A DNA stretch of 12,186 bases from Candidatus Aminicenantota bacterium (GTDB lineage: Bacteria; Acidobacteriota; Aminicenantia; Aminicenantales; Aminicenantaceae), in contig DAOUYU010000032.1 in NCBI GenBank assembly GCA_030673995.1, forward strand, positions 1 through 12,186, given 5' to 3'. Each line of letters opens with the position of its first letter. The first letter of the stretch is position 1. A program made the position numbers and the translations under genes. The notes under the pieces were generated by a model. It was not told the DNA's origin, ran no database searches, and was given only the letters and a program-made list of their open reading frames with translations. Positions 8,221-12,186 of the stretch are shown piece after piece.

Positions 8221-9246
8221 TCAAGCCGAGGACTTCGAGAAAATCTTTTTTGCTATCTCGAAGGCATTCAAAGCCGAGCCCCTCGTTAAATTATCCGCTA
8301 CTGCCCAGATCCAAAAGCTGCTGGGAAGCGATAATTCTTTTTTTATCTGCCCGATGAAAATCTTCTCCTCCCCTGACACAGAGAGAGGAGAAGGAAGAGC
8401 CGGAGCGGAAAGCTTAAAGAAAGGATATTTTCTAAAGATATCTTTCAAGCCCTGGATATCGGCCTTCCTCTCTAATTCCAAATAGGTCATAATCGAATAC
8501 GTGTGGAACACAGGAGCCTGGATAACAGATAATGAAAAGGGAAAATCATGGGAGCTCAGTACTCTTCGTATCTCTGATGTGATCTGCTTTTCAACAGAAG
8601 AGAAGCCATTCCTGTCAGCCTTTTCTGTATGGGAAAGAATATTAAAAGCAATTTGCTCCTTGAAGACTTTCTTGGACAGCGTGGAACTGCTTAACAGAGC
8701 GTAGCTTTGGTCGGCAAGTTCATCGATGCCGGATTTCTCGAAAGCTGAGACAGGTTGAAGGATAAAGGAAATCGCCTTTAAAAGTCCGAATTCCCCCAGG
8801 ACTGCATGAAAAATGTGAGAAAGGATGACAGTCACAGGATGAGGGTTGGCTATTAGAGCGGGTTTTTCCTTGGCAATGATCTCATCGTTCACTCCTGAGA
8901 CAACAATCGGAATTTTCTCGTCGGCATTAAACGTTTCGCTTAAATCGATGGCTTTAATTTTCTGTTTGCCGACAAGTCTTCCAAATTCCTGATTCACTTT
9001 TTTATCTGCAGCCAAAAAAACCAGATCAGCTCCTTGAATGGAATCTTTATCGAGACGCTTAATGACCTTGGGTTCGTCCCGAAATTGGGTCAGCTTGCTG
9101 TATTCCTCGTCTACATCCGGGTCAAAAAAATCTATACCTTCAAGAGGAAAACTCTTCTTGCTCAATATATTCTTGAGTTCGTTTCCCCGCATAGTATCCG
9201 TTCCGACCAATACAACCCGCGGTTTTTTCCCTCTTTCATTTTTCAT
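8221..9246 (-). CDS. Aspartate-semialdehyde dehydrogenase-like protein lacking catalytic residues
   Basis: The 341-residue product has the length and fold of aspartate-semialdehyde dehydrogenase (ASADH). Matching segments are an N-terminal beta strand and turn (VVLVGTDTMRG, 11-21), SGVNDEIIAKEKPALIANP (117-135), a dimerisation-domain block with EKSGIDELADQS (170-181), FNILSHTEKADRNGF (201-215), and the C-terminal VADNLTRGSALNA motif (316-328), which mirrors GDNLRKGAALNA. The catalytic ANPNCST is ANPHPVT, so the nucleophile Cys is Pro137. The Arg-containing RVPV is QAPV (243-246), and the catalytic His of GHSE appears to be Tyr250. The nucleotide loop has lost its middle Gly. This resembles the USG-1 type of non-catalytic ASADH paralogue. 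I infer it is not a working dehydrogenase; the real function is unknown. No clear SD precedes the ATG. It lies between the small helical protein and the ABC exporter. Confidence 0.8.
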   Translation of the reverse strand: MKNERGKKPRVVLVGTDTMRGNELKNILSKKSFPLEGIDFFDPDVDEEYSKLTQFRDEPKVIKRLDKDSIQGADLVFLAADKKVNQEFGRLVGKQKIKAIDLSETFNADEKIPIVVSGVNDEIIAKEKPALIANPHPVTVILSHIFHAVLGEFGLLKAISFILQPVSAFEKSGIDELADQSYALLSSSTLSKKVFKEQIAFNILSHTEKADRNGFSSVEKQITSEIRRVLSSHDFPFSLSVIQAPVFHTYSIMTYLELERKADIQGLKDIFRKYPFFKLSAPALPSPLSVSGEEKIFIGQIKKELSLPSSFWIWAVADNLTRGSALNAFEIAKKIFSKSSA

Positions 9247-9254
9247 GGAAAGGA

Positions 9255-9479
9255 TTATTTATTAGATTTTTTATACTCTGTCATAAGGAAATACATCTTA
9301 TCCTTAAGGGCGAGCTTCTTTTTCTTCAACTTTTTCTCTTCCATTCTTTCTTCTTCATTCATAAAACTCTTCTTCCTGAATTTTTCAAGCTTCTTTTCAT
9401 ATTTCTGGTGTTGTTCATAAGCTTTCCTGAATTCTTCATTTTCCTTCAACAAAAGCTTTTTTAGCTCTTTTTCTTTCAT
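9255..9479 (-). CDS. YdcH/DUF465-like small helical protein
   Basis: This is a 74-residue, very Lys- and Glu-rich protein predicted to be almost entirely alpha-helical, probably a coiled-coil hairpin. The C-terminal part (LKKKKLALKDKM, 51-62) matches the typical LKk-x-KL-x-LKDeI ending of the YdcH/DUF465 family, and the preceding EEFRKAYEQHQKYEKKLEKF (15-34) resembles the family's first helix. The family's function is unknown. I chose the ATG at 9479 because a strong GGAGGA lies 7 nt upstream; a GTG start at 9509 would add 10 residues but would place that SD inside the gene. It is 8 nt upstream of the ASADH-like gene and is probably co-transcribed with it. Confidence 0.72.
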   Translation of the reverse strand: MKEKELKKLLLKENEEFRKAYEQHQKYEKKLEKFRKKSFMNEEERMEEKKLKKKKLALKDKMYFLMTEYKKSNK

Positions 9480-9553
9480 CAAGTTCTCCTCCACTGGAAA
9501 GAATATCACAATGAATATCCTATTTCAATTTGCACGGGCTCCGGCTAAGGACC

Positions 9554-10534
9554 TTACTTCAGCTTTTCATGAAAAATCTTCTCTAACTTATCAACCAGGG
9601 CGGACCAGGAAAATTCCTGTATTTTCTCATATCCTGCGCGGGCTAACCGGGAACGGAGCTTTTCGTCCTTAATGAGCTTTTTGACCTGACGGCGCAACAA
9701 AAAAGGAGAGGGAAAGGGCACAACAAGAGCGGTTTGATTGTGAAAAGCAAAATCTTGAGTCCCGCTCCGTGTACAAACAACCGGAATCCCGCAGGCCATA
9801 GCCTCAGCCGAAGTATTCGACCATCCTGCCCGCCTCTCAGCGCTGACGAAAATATCTCCCTGGTAATAAAGCCAGGCCATCTTGCTCTGGGGTAAATTCA
9901 GGTGAAATTCATGAGGGACATGGGTTTTTATCATCGGGCGAGGATCTCTTTTATCTTTGCCAACCAGACTATCAAAGAAAACAAGTTTGAGCTGAGGATA
10001 CTCTCTATAAAGCCCTTCTGCAGCACGGATGACAAAGTGTACACCCTTTCTTCTCTTGTAAATGCGGCCGTAGCAAATTAATCTAATCTCATCTTTTCCT
10101 TTTTCCTTTTTTACCGGATTAAAGAAGCTGGGATTCACTCCACCGGGAGCCCTAAGACAGGAAATTTTGTATTTTTTTTCGAGTCTGCGGCATATTCCTT
10201 CAGAATTTCCAAGAAAAAAATAGTTCTTCCCCGCAACTTCTTTTTCCTGTTTGTGACCTTCCTTTAAAAAATAAAAAAACTTCTCTCCGGCATTCAACTG
10301 TTCAAAATAGGGCAAAATGGAATACTCACTGCAAAGTCCAATGTCGAACGTCTCATCCTTCAAAGAAGAAAAGGATTTAGTCTTGCCTTTAAAATCCAGC
10401 CATTCAGGCTTGCTTCCATCAGGGCTGAAGAGGACAAAACGATAGCCTCTGCGCGAGAGCTCATTTCCGATCTCCAGATACCGTCTGACTCCTCCAAAAA
10501 TTTCCACGTGAGGTAAGAGCGCAGCAATCTTCAT
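9554..10534 (-). CDS. GT4-type (GT-B fold) glycosyltransferase
   Basis: The 326-residue protein looks like a retaining glycosyltransferase of family GT4, adding a sugar from a nucleotide-sugar donor during envelope polysaccharide or LPS synthesis. The N-terminus has the GT-B start MKIAALLPH followed by a GGVRRYLEIGNEL segment (14-26), the acceptor-side Gly-rich loop. The donor domain starts near RLICYGRIYKRRKGV (151-165), with a basic KRRKG donor-phosphate region. The family Glu motif appears as AERRAGWSNTSAEAMACGIP (232-251), including the conserved EAMACGIPVV. It is slightly shorter than many GT4 enzymes (350-400). No SD is visible before the ATG. It is the first gene of the minus-strand run, 74 nt upstream of the YdcH-like gene start. 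Acceptor and sugar cannot be told from sequence. Confidence 0.86.
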   Translation of the reverse strand: MKIAALLPHVEIFGGVRRYLEIGNELSRRGYRFVLFSPDGSKPEWLDFKGKTKSFSSLKDETFDIGLCSEYSILPYFEQLNAGEKFFYFLKEGHKQEKEVAGKNYFFLGNSEGICRRLEKKYKISCLRAPGGVNPSFFNPVKKEKGKDEIRLICYGRIYKRRKGVHFVIRAAEGLYREYPQLKLVFFDSLVGKDKRDPRPMIKTHVPHEFHLNLPQSKMAWLYYQGDIFVSAERRAGWSNTSAEAMACGIPVVCTRSGTQDFAFHNQTALVVPFPSPFLLRRQVKKLIKDEKLRSRLARAGYEKIQEFSWSALVDKLEKIFHEKLK

Positions 10535-10617
10535 TTTAATTATTCATAAAAACTGCCGATACCTTTATGTGTTTTGTAGATATCAGCTTATTCATATGAC
10601 TTTTCACAATATTTTGA

Positions 10618-10632
10618 AAATCAATTATAACA
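10618..10632 (-). promoter_or_regulatory. Candidate extended -10 promoter for the minus-strand gene run
   Basis: On the minus strand TGTTATAAT (10632 down to 10624) is a perfect extended -10 element (TGn plus TATAAT). The -35 region is poor (about 3 of 6 matches at 17-bp spacing), as is common for extended -10 promoters. The predicted transcription start near 10617 gives a 5' leader of about 80 nt before the glycosyltransferase ATG. This is a pattern match only. Confidence 0.4.
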
Positions 10633-10721
10633 TGCTTATGCCAGCTTCTTGACATAAAAATTTAGTTCCATCTTGAACAGAAAGACAAAAATGCGAATTA
10701 AATACGTTTTATCGGTCTGAT

Positions 10722-10746
10722 CCCAATGCTTTCCCCCAATGCTTTC
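10722..10746. repeat. 12-bp direct repeat (CCCAATGCTTTC) in tandem
   Basis: CCCAATGCTTTC occurs exactly twice, at 10722-10733 and 10735-10746, one base apart. It lies about 45 nt upstream of the first plus-strand -35 element, so it could be a regulator site. It is not repeated before the second unit, so it is not part of the duplicated block. Confidence 0.6.
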
Positions 10747-10790
10747 AATGATTACAACAATTTTTGTTTCAGGAGTAGTCCCCTGCCCTG

Positions 10791-10819
10791 TTGACTCTTT
10801 CCTTTTTAATTGCTATCCT
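10791..10819 (+). promoter_or_regulatory. Sigma-70-type extended -10 promoter, unit 1
   Basis: TTGACT (10791-10796) lies 17 bp before TATCCT (10814-10819), and the -10 is preceded by TGC, giving an extended -10. The spacing is ideal, and the arrangement is kept in unit 2. The predicted start is near 10826, about 18 nt before the small ORF. Confidence 0.55.
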
Positions 10820-10843
10820 GTTGCCGAATAATAAGAGGGAATA

Positions 10844-10939
10844 ATGAGTGTAGAATCTCCTCATTGCAATTTTGACAATCCCAAGGTTGTTGCTCAAAGT
10901 GATAAACGAGGGAAAAGGAGAGAGATTCTCAGCCTTTAA
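10844..10939 (+). CDS. Conserved 31-codon small ORF in the leader, unit 1
   Basis: ATG at 10844 follows AGAGGG with a 4-nt gap and opens a 31-residue reading frame beginning MSVESPHCNFDNPKVV and ending KRGKRREILSL, with a TAA stop. The product is hydrophilic, with a basic C-terminal half and no signal peptide; I do not recognise it. It is matched by a 37-codon ORF at the same place in unit 2, with eight substitutions and no gaps over 93 nt. Four of the eight are at third codon positions, and several of the rest are conservative (V/L, F/Y). It ends 20 nt before the ATG of the exported protein. It could be a real small protein, a leader peptide affecting downstream translation, or a chance frame in a conserved 5' UTR. 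Two copies alone cannot settle this. Confidence 0.45.
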   Translation: MSVESPHCNFDNPKVVAQSDKRGKRREILSL

Positions 10940-10959
10940 ACAGAAATTGGAGGGCAAAA

Positions 10960-11484
10960 ATGAATGAAAAAAGAAAAAAACTTACATCATTGTTTCTAGT
11001 TTTCTCCTTAGTGGCTCTTTCAGGAAATCTAATGGCGAAAGAAAGGAAAGGAGCCAAGCTTGCCATCCAGAAAAAAGATGGGCAAGAAGTAATGGGTGAA
11101 CTCATCACAGTCAAACCGGATTCGCTGTTATTATTGGATTCAGAAGGGGTTGATGTATCGGTGGATATTGGGGATGTTAAAGCTATTAAAATTGTAAAAA
11201 GATCTAAGGCGTATGAATTGGGTCTTGCTGCATTTTTGATCGCCGCCACAATCAGAGGAGTTGGTCACAGTATGCTGAGGAAAGAGAAGGTAGGAACAGA
11301 ACCAATGCAACATTTTTTCCAAGCTTCCATTGGATGGGGACTTTATGGCGGAGCAGCTGGAATAATAATTGGTATGGCTATGGGGATAGATAAAACAATA
11401 AAGATTGAAGGGAAATCTGATGTGGAGATCGATGCGGCTTTAGAAAAATTACGCAAAAAAGCTCGAGTCCCCAACTATCAATGA
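10960..11484 (+). CDS. Exported/membrane protein with Sm-like small beta domain, copy 1
   Basis: The 174-residue product starts MNEKRKK and has a signal-like hydrophobic stretch (about 10-25, ending NLMA before KERK). Residues 28-80 look like a small five-strand beta barrel of the Sm/LSm type: KLAIQKKDGQEVMGELITV, then KPDSLLLLDSEG, VDVSVDIGDVKAIKIVK. Two hydrophobic Gly/Ala-rich segments follow (about 86-98 and 121-143), the second with GGAAGIIIGMAMGIDK, and a charged tail. Export to membrane or periplasm is inferred; an RNA-binding role is unlikely if it is exported. GGAGG lies about 6 nt before the ATG, supporting the start. It is the second ORF of unit 1 and is repeated as the gene starting at 11712. 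I do not know a function. Confidence 0.82.
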   Translation: MNEKRKKLTSLFLVFSLVALSGNLMAKERKGAKLAIQKKDGQEVMGELITVKPDSLLLLDSEGVDVSVDIGDVKAIKIVKRSKAYELGLAAFLIAATIRGVGHSMLRKEKVGTEPMQHFFQASIGWGLYGGAAGIIIGMAMGIDKTIKIEGKSDVEIDAALEKLRKKARVPNYQ

Positions 11485-11542
11485 TATCTTCTGGAAGTAA
11501 CGAAGAGTAAAGCTAATACTTACGGCTTATTTGCTTGTTGTG

Positions 11543-11571
11543 TTGATTCTTTCCTGATTAATTGCTATCCT
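11543..11571 (+). promoter_or_regulatory. Sigma-70-type extended -10 promoter, unit 2
   Basis: TTGATT (11543-11548), a 17-bp spacer and TATCCT (11566-11571) preceded by TGC repeat the unit 1 arrangement exactly, with one -35 change. No convincing terminator separates the two units (11485-11541 has only a weak AAGC/GCTT stem without a T run), so unit 2 may also be read from unit 1. Confidence 0.55.
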
Positions 11572-11595
11572 GTTGCCGAATAATTAGAGGGAACA

Positions 11596-11709
11596 ATGAG
11601 TTTAGAGTCTCCTCATCGCAATTATGACAATCCCAAGGTTGTCGCTCAAAGTGATAAACGAGGGAAAAGCAGGGAGATTCTCGGCCTTTTAATAAAAACA
11701 GGAGGATAA
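11596..11709 (+). CDS. Conserved 37-codon small ORF in the leader, unit 2
   Basis: This is the counterpart of the unit 1 small ORF: it begins MSLESPHRNYDNPKVV and shares the exact NPKVVAQSDKRGK core. One substitution (TAA in unit 1, TTA here, codon 32) lets it run six residues further (LIKTGG). It stops inside the GGAGGATAA that serves as SD for the next gene, 2 nt before its TTG start, so translational coupling is likely if it is translated. An AGAGGG sits 4 nt before its ATG. No family is recognised. Confidence 0.45.
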   Translation: MSLESPHRNYDNPKVVAQSDKRGKSREILGLLIKTGG

Positions 11710-11711
11710 AA

Positions 11712-12186
11712 TTGAGGGTAAAAAGGAAAAAATTTATATCACTGTTTCTTGTTTTCTCTTTAGTGGCACTTTCAGGAAATCTAATGGCGAAAGAAAGGAA
11801 AGGAGCCAATCTTACCATCCAGAAAAAAGATGGGCAAGAAGTAATGGGTGAACTCATCACAGTCAAACCGGATTCGCTGTTATTATTGGATTCAGAAACA
11901 GGATCTGATGTATCGGTGGATATTGAGGATGTTAAGGTTATTAAAATTGTGAAGAAATCTAAAGCGTATGAATTGGGTCTTGCGGCATTTTTAGCCGGTG
12001 GCGGAGGCAGTGCAGTTGCTCATAGTCTCTTGAGGAAGAAGTCGGCACTAGGAACAGAACCATCTGCAGATTTTATGCTAGTTGCCATTTCAGTTGGAGC
12101 CATTTGCGGAGCAGCTGGAATAATAATTGGTATGGCTATGGGGATAGATAAAACCATAAAGATTGAAGGGAAATCTGATGGGGAGA
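11712..12186 (+). CDS. Exported/membrane protein with Sm-like small beta domain, copy 2 (3' partial)
   Basis: This paralogue of the gene at 10960 starts at TTG (aligned with that gene's ATG), with GGAGG 6 nt upstream, and stays open for 158 codons to the window end. The signal-like segment (SLFLVFSLVALSGNLMA) and Sm-like region are almost identical to copy 1, with an ETGSD insertion relative to EGVD. The first hydrophobic segment and the linker differ strongly (FLAGGGGSAVAHSLLRKKSA here, FLIAATIRGVGHSMLRKEKV in copy 1). The sequence then returns to near identity from GAAGIIIGMAMGIDKTIKIEGKSD onward. The pattern is conserved ends with a diverged middle. The function is unknown; export to the membrane is inferred. 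Confidence 0.8.
   Translation, partial: MRVKRKKFISLFLVFSLVALSGNLMAKERKGANLTIQKKDGQEVMGELITVKPDSLLLLDSETGSDVSVDIEDVKVIKIVKKSKAYELGLAAFLAGGGGSAVAHSLLRKKSALGTEPSADFMLVAISVGAICGAAGIIIGMAMGIDKTIKIEGKSDGE

Larger units (their letters stand above)
10535..10789. other. Non-coding AT-rich intergenic region between divergent genes
   Basis: The stretch between the glycosyltransferase start and the duplicated plus-strand unit holds no credible gene in either direction. It contains the candidate minus-strand promoter and a short exact direct repeat. A lone TTGACA at 10649-10654 on the plus strand has no -10 partner at 17 bp. Nothing else recognisable was seen. Confidence 0.6.
10790..11541 (+). repeat. 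Tandem duplication, unit 1 (promoter, small ORF, Sm-like exported protein gene)
   Basis: Homology with unit 2 begins sharply at the -35 element (GTTGA at 10790 and 11542). It runs without any gap at a constant offset of 752 bp from there to at least 11145, including an exact 83-nt match (11063-11145 with 11815-11897). The offset then changes to 758 after small in-frame length changes in the gene. Sequence upstream of 10790 shows no similarity to the bases before 11542. The 57 bases after the gene (11485-11541) cannot be compared because unit 2 is cut by the window end. Confidence 0.9.
11542..12186 (+). repeat. Tandem duplication, unit 2 (cut by the window end)
   Basis: This is the second copy of the 752-bp unit, holding its own promoter, small ORF and exported-protein gene. 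It is truncated at the window end, so its full length and whether more units follow are unknown. Confidence 0.9.

Noticed and set aside
10649..10677. TTGACA at 10649 as a plus-strand promoter
   Set aside because: At 17-bp spacing the -10 position reads CTTGAA, which is not a usable match. The promoter at 10791 is better and is duplicated.
10871..10898. Possible hairpin in the leader (TTTGACAA...TTGTTGCTCAAA)
   Set aside because: The outer stem is broken in unit 2 by a T-to-A change with no compensating change, and no T run follows. It fits a coding explanation or chance better.
11503..11531. Terminator between the two duplicated units
   Set aside because: Only an AAGC/GCTT stem of four pairs can be drawn, and there is no T run.
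10929..11866. Minus-strand open frames opposite both exported-protein copies
   Set aside because: They look similar to each other only because the plus-strand genes are duplicated. They lack RBS, and the plus-strand frames have signal peptides and well-placed SDs.

Overview
The window looks like chromosomal DNA of a diderm (Gram-negative-type) bacterium. It carries an MsbA-like lipid flippase, a GT-B glycosyltransferase, an exported Ig-like protein and an otherwise standard bacterial housekeeping cluster. Base composition is moderate to slightly AT-rich, and some genes use TTG starts. The gene mix and the Sm-like exported repeat proteins remind me of uncultivated lineages such as Aminicenantota, but that is a weak impression from memory. 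No tRNA, rRNA, CRISPR array or insertion sequence was seen.

Layout. (1) Positions 5-871, plus strand: an exported, possibly lipid-anchored protein with two Ig-like repeats, convergent with what follows. (2) Positions 909-10534, minus strand: one tightly packed run of nine genes, read from right to left: GT4 glycosyltransferase, small YdcH/DUF465-like helical protein, ASADH-like protein, MsbA-like ABC exporter, YicC-family RNase, guanylate kinase, CoaBC, family 4 uracil-DNA glycosylase, PriA. From the YdcH-like gene onward, spacings range from -20 to +33 nt, which suggests one operon. A candidate extended -10 promoter lies about 90 nt upstream of the glycosyltransferase. (3) Positions 10535-10789: non-coding, AT-rich. 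(4) Positions 10790-12186, plus strand: a tandem duplication with a 752-bp offset. Each unit has an extended -10 promoter, a conserved 31-37 codon small ORF, and a secreted or membrane protein of about 170 residues with an Sm-like small beta domain. The second unit runs off the window.

How the genes fit together. YicC-gmk-coaBC-priA is a widespread bacterial neighbourhood for nucleotide and CoA supply, RNA turnover and replication restart. Here rpoZ is absent between gmk and coaBC, and a family 4 UDG is inserted between coaBC and priA. The flippase and glycosyltransferase add envelope functions to the same transcript.

The notable points are these. PriA keeps all its zinc cysteines but has lost the ATPase motifs. 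The ASADH-like protein has lost both the catalytic Cys and the catalytic His. The duplicated promoter/small ORF/Sm-like exported protein unit has conserved ends and a diverged middle, and is the best candidate for something undescribed.
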